Under the pieces are notes generated by a model. That model ran no database searches. It was given only the letters and a program-made list of their open reading frames with translations, and was not told the origin of the DNA. A program made the position numbers and the translations under genes. Shown in pieces: positions 37,061 to 46,254 of a stretch of 64,000 nucleotides of DNA (positions are counted from its first letter, which is position 1; each line of letters begins with the position of its first letter). Source of the stretch: Mariniphaga sp964559175 (GTDB taxonomy: Bacteria; Bacteroidota; Bacteroidia; Bacteroidales; Prolixibacteraceae). Where the stretch lies: assembly GCA_964559175.1 (NCBI GenBank), contig CAZLGT010000003.1, forward strand, positions 62,001-126,000. Direction: 5' to 3'.

Positions 37061-37111
37061 AATTCTATTAATAATTGATTTATTTATTTGAACAAATTAT
37101 GCTTGATTGAT

Positions 37112-38740
37112 ATGAAGGTATTAGCTTTTTATCTGATTGTATTTTTCCTTGTTGGATGTGAAATGAGTTCAACTTCTCCGTGCGATGACCAGCAACTTTT
37201 TATTGGCGACAACATAGCTATTGCGCAAACCGAATACGGTAAAGTTCAAGGCTTTATTTTGCGTGGTATTCACCAATTTAGAGGGATTCCTTATGGCGAT
37301 AATACCGCCGGAAAAAACCGCTTTATGCCGCCTAAGCCGCCACAGCCCTGGGACGATATTCGCCCTGCGGTGTGGTGGGGAAACACTGCACCACAAATTA
37401 TGGAAGGCCGTTTTGCCAATCAGTGGTCTTCGTTTGTCGATCATTGGAACTACGATGAGTTGAGCGAAGATTGCCTGCGCTTAAATATTTGGACACCAGC
37501 TTTGGCCGACGGAAAAAAACGCCCCGTGTTGGTTTGGCTCCATGGAGGTGGTTATACCAATGGAAACGGCATTGAGCAGGATGGTTATGATGGTGAAAAA
37601 CTGAGTCGTAAGGGCGATATTGTTTTCGTTTCCATTAACCATCGTTTGGGACCAATTGGTTTTACCGATTTTTCGGGTGTTGGTGGTGAAAAATATAAAT
37701 ATTCGGGCAATGCCGGAGTGCTCGATATGATTTTTGCCCTCGAATGGGTAAATAAAAACATTGCCAATTTTGGTGGCGATCCTTCAAACGTAACAGTCAT
37801 GGGGCAATCGGGCGGAGGTCAAAAAGTATGCAACCTAATGGCTTCGCCCATGTCGCAGCACCTTGTTCATAAAGCAGTGCCGTTAAGCGGCTCTTTAATC
37901 AATTCGATTGATCAAAGCTACTCACAGTTGGTGGGGAAATATATTTTGGACGAAGCTGGTTTGGATGCTTCCGAAATAAATAAACTGCAAGAAATGCCGT
38001 GGCTCGAATATATACATTTGGCAAATAGGGCAGCACGCAAATGTGCTGAAGATTATTCTCAGCCCGGTCGAAGGATTGGTTTTGCCCCCGTTGCCGATGG
38101 CGAGGTTTTGCCCCTGGGTCAATATTTCGAAGATGCTAATGGTGAAGGTTCAAAAATACCTGTGCTTATAAGTACAACTTTTCACGAGTGGAACATGACT
38201 CGCACTAACCCCGAAATGGAAGCCATAAACAAAGAGCAAGCTATTGAAATGTTGCAGCAGTCCGGTCGCATGCGCACTACTGTAAGCAATAATGCTGTTG
38301 AAGTGTACGAAGCCTATCAGCAAATATTTCCCGCGGCAAAGCCCATTGAAATTATCTCGCTAATAAACAGCAACCGCAAAGGAGCGGTTAATACGGCCAA
38401 TGCAAAAGCAAACCAGCCGGCACCTGTTTATATGGCATGGTTTGGCTGGGAACCCGACTTGTTCAATGGCCGTACAAGGGCTTTTCATTGTCTCGACATT
38501 AGCTTTTGGTTTGCCAATACCGACTTGATGCTTACCCATACCGGCGGAGGTAAACGCCCGCGCGAACTGGCCGATAAAATGAGCGGTGCCCTGTTGAATT
38601 TCATGCGTACAGGTAATCCAAACGGAAGTGCCTTGCCCAATTGGCCGGCTTATACCATCGAAAACGGTGAAATCATGATACTCAACGATAAATCGGAAGT
38701 GAAAAACGACCCCGATAGAAAAGCAAGGGAATTGCTTTAA
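37112..38740 (+). CDS. Type-B carboxylesterase lipoprotein
   Basis: A cholinesterase-like alpha/beta hydrolase that removes acyl groups from esters. A lipoprotein signal (FYLIVFFLVGC) points to the start at 37112; an ATG at 37088 is also in frame. Landmarks: RGIPYGDNTAGKNRF, EDCLRLNIWTP, VWLHGGGYTNGNG (oxyanion), the nucleophile elbow VMGQSGGG (Ser at about residue 233), and FHCLDISFWF near the catalytic His region. Within the polysaccharide locus it probably deacylates the imported glycan. 542 residues is typical. Confidence 0.88.
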   Translation: MKVLAFYLIVFFLVGCEMSSTSPCDDQQLFIGDNIAIAQTEYGKVQGFILRGIHQFRGIPYGDNTAGKNRFMPPKPPQPWDDIRPAVWWGNTAPQIMEGRFANQWSSFVDHWNYDELSEDCLRLNIWTPALADGKKRPVLVWLHGGGYTNGNGIEQDGYDGEKLSRKGDIVFVSINHRLGPIGFTDFSGVGGEKYKYSGNAGVLDMIFALEWVNKNIANFGGDPSNVTVMGQSGGGQKVCNLMASPMSQHLVHKAVPLSGSLINSIDQSYSQLVGKYILDEAGLDASEINKLQEMPWLEYIHLANRAARKCAEDYSQPGRRIGFAPVADGEVLPLGQYFEDANGEGSKIPVLISTTFHEWNMTRTNPEMEAINKEQAIEMLQQSGRMRTTVSNNAVEVYEAYQQIFPAAKPIEIISLINSNRKGAVNTANAKANQPAPVYMAWFGWEPDLFNGRTRAFHCLDISFWFANTDLMLTHTGGGKRPRELADKMSGALLNFMRTGNPNGSALPNWPAYTIENGEIMILNDKSEVKNDPDRKARELL

Positions 38741-38777
38741 TAGCATATAACATAGACATAATTCAAAATTTTCTAAA

Positions 38778-41261
38778 ATGATTACTAAGGTGCATATTGC
38801 CATTTTATCCTTCTTTTTTCTTTTAGTAGGAATTGCATGCAACCCTAATACTCAACCCGAAGAATCGTTTAATAAGTTTGGTGTTGCCCATTTTCATGCT
38901 CCTGAAAATAGCTCCCGTATGAGGCTTTTCGACCTCGGGTGGCGTTTTGCAAAAACAGACGACAGCATAGCTCTTGCCCCTGATTTCGACGACAGCAACT
39001 GGCGATTGCTTGATTTGCCACACGACTGGAGCATAGAAAACCTGCCCGAAGGCGACGGCATAATTGGCCAGTTCTCTAAAAACAGCCCGGGAGGTATATC
39101 AACTGGCTTTACCATAGGGGGCACTGGCGTGTATCGCAAAACTTTTGTTGTCAATGAAGAAGACAAGCACAAAATCTTCACCATTTATTTCGATGGTGTA
39201 TATATGGAGTCCGATGTATGGCTTAACGGCCATCACCTTGGTTTTTTCCCCAACGGTTACATGGCTTTTCACTATGAATTGACACCGTACTTAAACATGC
39301 CGGGCGATGAAAATACCCTGATTGTTCGTGCCAAAAACATTGGGGAAAACAGCCGCTGGTATTCAGGTTCCGGAATTTACCGGCACGTGTGGTTGCGCGT
39401 AACAGAACCCGTAAACATACCCGTTTGGGGCGTGTTTGTCACTACACCGCTTGTTTCTGAAAACATAGCAACTGTTTCGGCCGAGATGAAAATCCAAAAC
39501 CAAAGCAAGGCCGGTGTTGAAGTGAAAATCCAAAATAGGATTATCGATACAAAGGGAAGGGTAGTTTCCAAAAGCATTACAGATACCAGGCAAATCGCAG
39601 CCGGTTCCGAAATCGGATGCACTCAGTTGGTTGAAGTGGATAAACCACTGCTGTGGTCGTGCGAACAGCCCAGTTTGTACACCCTCGAAACTACTGTTTT
39701 ACTAAATGGCAAAGCTGTAGATAGAGCTGAAACCCGCTTTGGTATCCGCAGTATCGAATTTTCACCCGAAACGGGCTTTTTACTCAATGGCAAAGCTGTT
39801 TTGCTTTATGGTGGCTGTGTGCACCACGATAACGGCATACTGGGTGCAGCAACCTTCGACCGTGCCGAACAGCGCAGGGTAGAGCTGCTCAAGGCCAACG
39901 GTTTCAATGCCATACGGGCCAGCCATAACCCGCCGTCGAGGCAGTTTGTTGAAGCTTGCGACCGTTTGGGCGTGCTGCTCATCAACGAGGCTTTCGACAT
40001 GTGGCAAATCCCCAAACGCCCCAACGATTATCACCGCTTTTTCGACCAATGGGCAGTGAACGACATTCAAAGCATGGTATTGCGCGACCGTAACTCACCT
40101 TCGATAATTATGTGGAGTTATGGAAACGAAATCAGGGAGCGTGCCGATTCATCAGGGCTCGAAATAGCCAAAATGCTTATTGAGGCTGTAAAAGAATTGG
40201 ATACTACGCGCCCGGTTACTCAGGCTATTTGCGATTTCTGGGAAACAGCCTACGATCGTGATTGGGGGCATACTGCTACCGCCTTTGAACTGATGGACGT
40301 ACATAGTTACAATTACCAATATGGTAATTATGTGTCCGATCATAAATTGTATCCCGAACGTATAATGCTTGGTTCCGAATCGTTTCCCGATAAAGCCTTG
40401 GAAAACTATCAACTTGTACTGGATAAGCCCTATGTGATAGGTGATTTTGTGTGGACTGCCATGGATTACCTGGGCGAAGCCGGAATAGGGCAGGCATGGC
40501 CCGATAAAGTAACGATGGACTACCCGTGGTTCAATGCCAATTGTGGCGACATTGACCTTATAGGCAACAAAAAACCACAATCGTATTACCGTGATGTGGT
40601 TTGGGGGCGCAGTCAACTCGAAATGTTTGTTGAACAGCCAGCTCCCATGGGTAGCAATTGGGCAATAAGCGCATGGGGCTGGCGCAATGAGCTTCAGAGC
40701 TGGAACTGGCCTGAATACGAAGGTCAGGAGCTCGATGTTTACGTGTATTCCTCGGTTTCCGAAATCGAAATAGAACTGAACGGTTTGCTTATTGATAGAA
40801 AGGACACTTCGGAAAGTGAAAATTATATTTTTCATTTTAAAATTCCTTACCAACAAGGTAATTTAACTGCAATTGCATACGACAATAATAAGGAAATAGC
40901 TCGCAAATCATTGGTTACAACCAAGAAGCCGTCGCAAATTGCTTTGTTGCCCGACAGACAATCAATTTATGCCAACTGCAACGATTTGTTCTACATTGAA
41001 CTTAACCTGCTCGACGAGAACGAACTTTTGGTGCGCAACAACGACCGCACAATGTATTTCAAAGTTGAAGGCAATGCCGAGATAATTGCTGTTGGGAATG
41101 GCAATCCCACCGAAATGAAAAGTTTTCAGGCAGATAGTTGCAACACCTTTCAGGGCAAATGTATGATTGTGCTAAGGCCTTTAGGTAAGTGTGGTAATGT
41201 TAAAGTAAGTGCAACTGCATATAATATTGAAGGTCAACCCGTAGAATTGATTATTGAGTAA
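38778..41261 (+). CDS. Glycoside hydrolase family 2 (beta-galactosidase-like) lipoprotein
   Basis: 827 residues. A lipoprotein signal ends LLVGIAC. The sugar-binding jelly roll begins at RLFDLGWRFAKTD and has PHDWSIENLPEG and GGTGVYRKTF. The immunoglobulin-like domain follows, then the TIM barrel: NGFNAIRASHNPPS, DRLGVLLINEAFDMW, the acid/base Glu451 in WSYGNEI, and the nucleophile Glu534 in MLGSESFP. The C-terminal half has a DUF4982-like end. It is the only clear glycosidase of the locus and probably cleaves a beta-linked galactose or related sugar; linkage cannot be read from sequence. Confidence 0.9.
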   Translation: MITKVHIAILSFFFLLVGIACNPNTQPEESFNKFGVAHFHAPENSSRMRLFDLGWRFAKTDDSIALAPDFDDSNWRLLDLPHDWSIENLPEGDGIIGQFSKNSPGGISTGFTIGGTGVYRKTFVVNEEDKHKIFTIYFDGVYMESDVWLNGHHLGFFPNGYMAFHYELTPYLNMPGDENTLIVRAKNIGENSRWYSGSGIYRHVWLRVTEPVNIPVWGVFVTTPLVSENIATVSAEMKIQNQSKAGVEVKIQNRIIDTKGRVVSKSITDTRQIAAGSEIGCTQLVEVDKPLLWSCEQPSLYTLETTVLLNGKAVDRAETRFGIRSIEFSPETGFLLNGKAVLLYGGCVHHDNGILGAATFDRAEQRRVELLKANGFNAIRASHNPPSRQFVEACDRLGVLLINEAFDMWQIPKRPNDYHRFFDQWAVNDIQSMVLRDRNSPSIIMWSYGNEIRERADSSGLEIAKMLIEAVKELDTTRPVTQAICDFWETAYDRDWGHTATAFELMDVHSYNYQYGNYVSDHKLYPERIMLGSESFPDKALENYQLVLDKPYVIGDFVWTAMDYLGEAGIGQAWPDKVTMDYPWFNANCGDIDLIGNKKPQSYYRDVVWGRSQLEMFVEQPAPMGSNWAISAWGWRNELQSWNWPEYEGQELDVYVYSSVSEIEIELNGLLIDRKDTSESENYIFHFKIPYQQGNLTAIAYDNNKEIARKSLVTTKKPSQIALLPDRQSIYANCNDLFYIELNLLDENELLVRNNDRTMYFKVEGNAEIIAVGNGNPTEMKSFQADSCNTFQGKCMIVLRPLGKCGNVKVSATAYNIEGQPVELIIE

Positions 41262-41292
41262 GCTTATTTTATATATTTAAAGAAAATAAAAA

Positions 41293-42126
41293 ATGAAACA
41301 ATTACAATTACTTTTATTTGCATTGTTCCTATTCGGAAATGTTTTTTCACAAAATGATGAATACAAAACAATTGAGAACATTAACTATTACCCCGAGTCG
41401 GTAACAAAAAGAGATAATTATATTAGAGAACGCTGTTTGCTCGATATATATTATCCCGATAATGTAGAGGGATACCCTACATTGGTGTGGTATCATGGCG
41501 GGGGTTTGCAAAGCGGCAGCAAATACATTCCCAAAGCGTTGAAAGAAAAAGGCATTGCCGTGATAGCTGTCAATTATCGGCTATACCCCAATGTTAACAC
41601 GGTGAAATGTGTCGAAGATGCTGCCGCATCGGTAGCTTGGGTTTTCAACAACATTGAAAAATACGGTGGCGATGCATCTAAAATATTTTTGAGCGGTCAT
41701 TCGGCCGGTGGTTATTTAGCACTTATGTTGGGCCTCGATAAAAGTTGGATGGCTACCTATCAAATTGATGCCGATAACTTAGCCGGTTTAATCCCTTTTA
41801 GCGGTCACACCATTACCCATTTGGCTGTGCGCAAAGAGCGCGGAATCGACGAAAAACAACCCGTGATAGACAACATGGCACCCCTTTTCCATGTTCGCCC
41901 CGATGCACCGCCATTGCTGATGATAACAGGCGATCGTGAATTGGAAATACTGGGCCGTTACGAAGAAAATGCTTACATGAACCGCATAATGAAAGTGGTA
42001 GGTCATACGCAAACGCGCTTAATGGAGCTCGATGGTTACGATCATGGCATGGAAAACCCAGCGCACCCGCTACTTTTAAAAGAAATAGAGCGCATAATGG
42101 AACAAAAAGGTACATCGGGCTTGTAA
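41293..42126 (+). CDS. Secreted alpha/beta-hydrolase esterase
   Basis: 277 residues with a signal peptide ending LFGNVFSQ. It resembles the carboxylesterase/lipase (BD-FAE, Est) group: LVWYHGGGLQSG (oxyanion HGGG), NYRLYPNVNTVKCVEDA, the elbow LSGHSAGGYLALML, the Asp in ITGDREL, and the His in DGYDHGME. It lies 31 bases after the GH2 gene and ends the polysaccharide locus. With the type-B esterase it suggests that the target glycan carries acetyl, feruloyl or other ester groups. Confidence 0.85.
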   Translation: MKQLQLLLFALFLFGNVFSQNDEYKTIENINYYPESVTKRDNYIRERCLLDIYYPDNVEGYPTLVWYHGGGLQSGSKYIPKALKEKGIAVIAVNYRLYPNVNTVKCVEDAAASVAWVFNNIEKYGGDASKIFLSGHSAGGYLALMLGLDKSWMATYQIDADNLAGLIPFSGHTITHLAVRKERGIDEKQPVIDNMAPLFHVRPDAPPLLMITGDRELEILGRYEENAYMNRIMKVVGHTQTRLMELDGYDHGMENPAHPLLLKEIERIMEQKGTSGL

Positions 42127-42129
42127 ATT

Positions 42130-42375
42130 TTAATAATGCCCGGCTAATTTGCCGGAAATCAAAGTTGCTGCGCAAAACAAAGGCCGGAATTTGATTTTTT
42201 GTTCCGGGATTTCTCCGTATTTATCTTCTGTTAAAACATAGGCGTATTGTGAATTAGGAAACGTTTTCAATAACAGATGCAGGCTTTTTAATTTTCCTGA
42301 TTTTCCGCTTTTTACTTCAATGGGTATAATTTTTCCATCTTTTTCAATAATGTAGTCTGTTTCGGCGCTGCTGCC
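42130..42375 (-). pseudogene. C-terminal remnant of a DUF4143-type AAA ATPase
   Basis: Reading the minus strand, GSSAETDYIIEKDGKIIP, then IEVKSGKSGKLKSLH, then YAYVLTEDKYGEIPE and a stop at 42130 match the C-terminal part of archaeal-type AAA ATPases with DUF4143. A stop (42379-42381) and a frame change lie just upstream, where an out-of-phase YYLWVK continues the family pattern. No ATPase domain remains. This is the longest of several broken ends of the same protein superfamily in this gap. Confidence 0.6.
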
Positions 42376-42565
42376 TCTTTACCCATAAATAATACAAATT
42401 AACTTTAAAAAAATCAGGAATATGGAAATGGCTGCTAATTTTATAAAAGAAAAATTTTGCCACACCCGCCGTAATGATGCAGTCGGGCAGGGATTCACAG
42501 ATTATGAATAATTCAATGGATTGATTCTGTGAAACTGTGGCAATTTGTTTAATTATACATGCGAA

Positions 42566-42645
42566 ATAAAATATCGGTGTTTAAAAAGGAGACAAGTACA
42601 AGAAAAGCGGTTTTACTGACCATGATTACAACGTATGGTTTATAA
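42566..42645 (+). pseudogene. C-terminal tail of an ATPase with PD-(D/E)XK-like end
   Basis: In the plus strand, NKISVFKKETSTRKAVLL then TMITTYGL before a stop at 42643-42645 matches the usual ending of the AAA ATPase family that closes in KxxVFREETxTRKxxFLTMITTYG. Nothing of the rest of the gene is visible. It converges on the next fragment and overlaps its end by six bases. Confidence 0.5.
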
Positions 42646-42837
42646 TTTCAAAACCCATTGACAATCGTTGTTTAAAGCATAAGAAACTGCCTGAAACCGG
42701 TAGCCCGGATAGTTTTCTGTAAATTTCTTTTTTGAAGTTGAGTTTAAATTCCGGCAGTTCATTTTAATTTCAAAGGCCAACCCTTCATTAAAAGATGTAG
42801 TTACCACGAAATCTATTTCTTTTTGGTCGGCGGTTCT
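42640..42837 (-). pseudogene. C-terminal remnant of a second DUF4143-type AAA ATPase
   Basis: The minus strand reads RTADQKEIDFVVTTSF, AFEIKMNCRNLNS, KKFTENYPGYRFQAVSYA and NNDCQWVLKL before the stop at 42640. This is the family's nuclease-like tail. The codon before RTADQKE is TGA where relatives carry a Trp (FWRT), so a nonsense change seems to have ended the upstream frame. Confidence 0.6.
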
Positions 42838-42886
42838 TCAAAAACTTGGTTTTTTAGATATTATTGGATGTGTATTCCAAAAATAT

Positions 42887-42921
42887 CGGATATTATTGGA
42901 GTGATGATCCAATATTATCCG
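42887..42921. repeat. Imperfect 14-base inverted repeat
   Basis: Arms CGGATATTATTGGA (42887-42900) and TCCAATATTATCCG (42908-42921), one mismatch, 7-base spacer. A direct copy of GATATTATTGGA also lies near 42857. It could be an old operator or a repeat. Confidence 0.6.
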
Positions 42922-43035
42922 GAATATCCTTGATCACTTTGATTGAAAGTCCAAAGTTGTTCCTCATAATGTTGATTTTTAGTGTTATTACTCTGTCTGT
43001 GGAATAAAAATATATGTTTTTTGTTTTGAGTATAA

Positions 43036-43266
43036 AACAAGGGAGTTGAAGTCGATTTTTATGTGCCTGATGCCGGTACTGCTATTCAGGTTTGTTTTGA
43101 CTTTAACAACAGCGCCGGCACTTTTGACAGGGAAGTGAAGGCATTGCTGAAGATTACAGAAGTACTGGAGTGTCGTCATTTGTTAATCATCACACGGGAC
43201 ACGGAACAGATGTTGGAGATAAGTGGCAAAAAGATTGAAGTCACCCCGTATGGAAATGGCTGCTAA
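43036..43266 (+). pseudogene. C-terminal remnant of a third DUF4143-type ATPase, frameshifted at the end
   Basis: The plus strand reads KGVEVDFYVPDAGTAIQV, REVKALLKITEVLECR and LLIITRDTEQMLEISGKK, then IEV. This matches the C-terminal block of DUF4143 ATPases whose last words are PVWKWLL. In this copy the frame ends TPYGNGC, whereas the +1 frame reads PVWKWLL over the same bases: a one-base loss near 43244. No upstream part is present. Confidence 0.65.
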
Positions 43267-43411
43267 ATTTTTAGGTGAGATGAGGCTTACTCTGCCATTG
43301 CACCTGCCCCTCCGGATATTTATGTCGGAGTTTCAGTGAAGGTAAGTTTCAGTTTTACAAATTCAATACTTTTTGGCAAAATATCGCGTATCGTTGCAGT
43401 CTGAATTTCAG

Positions 43412-43537
43412 CTAATCTTCCTTCTCTTCCGCTTCCAGTTTAGCTTCGTATTTTTTTACTGCCCATTTCACTGCATAGTAAGAAATTAAAACGACTACCG
43501 GCCAGCTTATCATCCATAATATTGGTGTGGTGTACAT
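43412..43537 (-). CDS. CydX-like 41-residue membrane protein
   Basis: Reads MYTTPILWMISWPVVVLIS then YYAVKWAVKKYEAK and a short acidic tail. It has one membrane helix (residues 5-24) and begins 11 bases after cydB on the same strand. This is the place and shape of the small CydX/CbdX-type subunit that stabilises cytochrome bd oxidase. The sequence is not close to E. coli CydX, so the call rests on position, length and the single-helix layout. Confidence 0.65.
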   Translation of the reverse strand: MYTTPILWMISWPVVVLISYYAVKWAVKKYEAKLEAEEKED

Positions 43538-43548
43538 ATTCAAAATTT

Positions 43549-44679
43549 TTAATATACATGTGATTCTTCATTCATCTCTTCATCTGTAATTTTCTTCCGG
43601 TTCATCACCTTCCAGAAATAGTAAATGTAGGCAAACACAAACGGAATCATTAGCGAAACATAGCTCATTACTGTAAGTGTAAATTTGCTCGACGAAGCAT
43701 TTTGTATGGTTAGCGACGACTGCAAATCGGCAACCGACGGGTAAAATGCAGTATTGTTAAATCCTGCAACCAGAAAGAGTGCGAAAACAGTCAGCACCGT
43801 TCCCGGACCGGCAAACAAAAAGCCTTTGCTGCCCTGGAAAAAGAGGGTTGAAATGATTCCCCACAATACTCCGACAATACCAATCAACATGATTATTAAC
43901 ACAACCGGCATCTGCAACAGGTTATTCAGGTATTTGTATTTTTCCATAAATACAACGCCTGACTCGGGATTAACAGCAAATCCTTCTTTCAGAAGCAGCC
44001 AGCCCAGGAAATACAGAAAAAATACCAGGAATAATACTGTTGTAAAAAACAATTGTTTTTGTGAACGCGCCACAATCAGGTCATTATCGATGGTGTAAAT
44101 AAAATACAACAGTCCTAATACCCGCGCCAGGAAAAATACAGCAAGGCCTAACGACACATTATGGAATGTTAACACAGCTTCCAGTCCGCGGGCCTGATTT
44201 TGCCATAATACCTGGTTCATATCGTTCAATTCAAATTGAGCGCCGTTGAAAAAAGTTCCTACAGCTGTTCCAATCAGAATGGTGCCCAGCAAACCATTCA
44301 GCACAAGAAAAATTTCGTAGGTTTTTGCCCCCAGAAAATTGGCCGGCTTTTTACGGAACTCGTAGGCCACCGCCTGTATGATGAAAGCTGCCAGAATGAG
44401 CAGCCACACCCAGTAAGCGCCTCCGAAACTGGTGGCATAAAAAAGCGGGAACGATGCAAAAAATGCTCCGCCAAAAGTTACCAGCGTTGTAAATGTAAAT
44501 TCCCATTTCCGGCCAAGTGTATTCAGAATGATGGTTTTCTCTCCTTCGGTTTTTCCAATGGAATAGAGAAGCGTTTGTCCGCCCTGCACAAACATTAGAA
44601 AAACAAACAATGCGGCCAGTACCGAAATAAGTACCCACCAGTATTGTTGCAACGCCAAATGCGATAAATTTTCAAACAT
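43549..44679 (-). CDS. cydB: Cytochrome bd ubiquinol oxidase subunit II
   Basis: 376 residues with about nine membrane helices. Subunit II supports the haem-bearing subunit I in the quinol-oxidising bd complex, which keeps respiration going at low oxygen. Seen: the N-terminal LQQYWWVLISVLAALFVFLMFVQGGQTLL helix (cited by WWVLISVLAALFVF and FVQGGQTLL), the ANFLGAKTYEIF loop, GAQFELNDMNQVLWQ, and a late KGFLFAGPGT segment. It begins 16 bases after cydA and belongs to one operon with DUF4492, cydA and the CydX-like gene. Confidence 0.93.
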   Translation of the reverse strand: MFENLSHLALQQYWWVLISVLAALFVFLMFVQGGQTLLYSIGKTEGEKTIILNTLGRKWEFTFTTLVTFGGAFFASFPLFYATSFGGAYWVWLLILAAFIIQAVAYEFRKKPANFLGAKTYEIFLVLNGLLGTILIGTAVGTFFNGAQFELNDMNQVLWQNQARGLEAVLTFHNVSLGLAVFFLARVLGLLYFIYTIDNDLIVARSQKQLFFTTVLFLVFFLYFLGWLLLKEGFAVNPESGVVFMEKYKYLNNLLQMPVVLIIMLIGIVGVLWGIISTLFFQGSKGFLFAGPGTVLTVFALFLVAGFNNTAFYPSVADLQSSLTIQNASSSKFTLTVMSYVSLMIPFVFAYIYYFWKVMNRKKITDEEMNEESHVY

Positions 44680-44695
44680 AATTTGGTTCCTCCTT

Positions 44696-46252
44696 TTAGT
44701 GTTTCGGTCCGATTTTAATTTGCCTGAACATGATTTTCAGTTCTGCAATCAGCAAAATAGTAAACAGCACAACAAAAAGCCAGAATGTAGTTTGTACCGA
44801 ACCCGCACTGATACGAGTTACTCCGGCCATAGTTGGCATCAAATCCTGTACAACCCACGGTTGGCGGCCCATTTCGGCTACAATCCATCCCGCCTGACTT
44901 GCCAGGTATGCCAGCGGAATGGCAATGATGGCCAGACGCAGGAACCAGCGTTTTTCTGTAAGTGTTCCTTTCAGCAGAAACATAAGCGACAAAATAAAGA
45001 GAAGAACAAACATAAAACCCAATCCTACCATCAGGTGAAAGCTGTAAAAGGTAATGGGTATGTTGGGAATTAAATCGTTTACATCTTCAAAATACCCGTA
45101 GCCGAAGTATTTAAAGTAATTTTCCTGAAAATCGTCGCTGGTGAGTTCAGTCCTTAAATTGCCTGCCAGGGCCTCATTCCCGGTTTTTTTGGCTTCCTTG
45201 AATTCAAATAGCTTACCGATGGCTATTTTCCCCCGTTCAATTTTTTCAGTAGCCGGCATATAACCATATTTCTCATTGCCATTAATTAAATCATTCACTC
45301 CCGGCACAAATGCGTTCCAGTCGAGGAAAGCCATATATGAAAGAAAGTTGGGGATTTCAATCTTCATGGTAAAATCCTTCAGGTTTTCGTTGTTGGGGTC
45401 GGTTTCCGAAGTAGAGAAAAGTCCCAGTGCAACCAGGCCTGCACCTTCGCTGCCGTTGTACAAACCTTCGATGGCGGCAAATTTCATGGGTTGGTCGTGG
45501 GCAATGGTACGGGTGGAGTTGTCGCCGGTAAGAATGAGGTAAAACGACGAAATGAGCCCGAAAACGCTGGCAATCAGAATGCTTTTCTTCGCCAGTAGCA
45601 GTTCACGCTTTTTCAGGATAAACCATGCTGAAACGCCAATGACAAAAACAGACGCCAGCACAAATCCCGACGAAGTGGCATGTAACCATTTATCCACAGC
45701 AACCTGTGAGAACAGTACGTCCCAAAAGTTTTGCATTTCGTTGCGGGCGGTATCCGGGTTGAAAACCATACCCACCGGTTTCTGCATCCAGCCATTGGCT
45801 ACCAGAATCCATAGCGCCGACATATTGGCTCCGATTGCTGTTAGCCACGTGGCCAGCAGGTGCATTTTTTTGCTCACCTTGTTCCATCCAAAAAACATGA
45901 TGGCAATAAAGGTGGACTCCATAAAAAAAGCAAAGATCCCTTCAATGGCCAGCGGGGCACCAAAAATGTCGCCTACAAACCAGGAGTAACTCGACCAGTT
46001 GGTACCAAACTGGAACTCGAGAATGATACCTGTAGCTACCCCAATGGCAAAGTTTATACCGAAAAGGGTCATCCAGAATTTGGTTATTCGTTTCCACTCC
46101 TCCTTGCCGGTTTTCACATACAACGTTTCCATAAACGCGATAATGAATGTAATGCCCAGCGTGAGCGGAACAAATAACCAGTGGTACATAGCCGTGAGGG
46201 CAAACTGCGCCCTCGACCAGTTTACTAATGATAAATCTGCTAATTCAACCAT
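44696..46252 (-). CDS. cydA: Cytochrome bd ubiquinol oxidase subunit I
   Basis: 518 residues, about nine helices, carrying haems b558, b595 and d. Landmarks: WSRAQFALTAMYHWLFVPLTLG with the b595 His, FQFGTNWSSYSWFVGDIFGAPLAIEG (cited by FGTNWSSYSWFVGDIFG), LEGIFAFFMES-like region with FFGW, IAHDQPMKFAAIEGLY, and GWIVAEMGRQPWVV near the end. Oxygen reductase of microaerobic respiration. The quinol loop is moderately short, as in Bacteroidota enzymes. DUF4492 ends 2 bases upstream. Confidence 0.95.
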   Translation of the reverse strand: MVELADLSLVNWSRAQFALTAMYHWLFVPLTLGITFIIAFMETLYVKTGKEEWKRITKFWMTLFGINFAIGVATGIILEFQFGTNWSSYSWFVGDIFGAPLAIEGIFAFFMESTFIAIMFFGWNKVSKKMHLLATWLTAIGANMSALWILVANGWMQKPVGMVFNPDTARNEMQNFWDVLFSQVAVDKWLHATSSGFVLASVFVIGVSAWFILKKRELLLAKKSILIASVFGLISSFYLILTGDNSTRTIAHDQPMKFAAIEGLYNGSEGAGLVALGLFSTSETDPNNENLKDFTMKIEIPNFLSYMAFLDWNAFVPGVNDLINGNEKYGYMPATEKIERGKIAIGKLFEFKEAKKTGNEALAGNLRTELTSDDFQENYFKYFGYGYFEDVNDLIPNIPITFYSFHLMVGLGFMFVLLFILSLMFLLKGTLTEKRWFLRLAIIAIPLAYLASQAGWIVAEMGRQPWVVQDLMPTMAGVTRISAGSVQTTFWLFVVLFTILLIAELKIMFRQIKIGPKH

Positions 46253-46254
46253 AA

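Noticed and set aside
40152..40856. Minus-strand 234-residue frame inside the GH2 gene
   Set aside because: It is antisense to the catalytic domain of GH2, whose Glu451 and Glu534 are intact on the plus strand.
43063..43266. Intact small gene of 67 residues
   Set aside because: The similarity continues upstream of its GTG start (VEVDFYVPDAG) and ends in a frameshift, so it is a remnant of a much longer ATPase.
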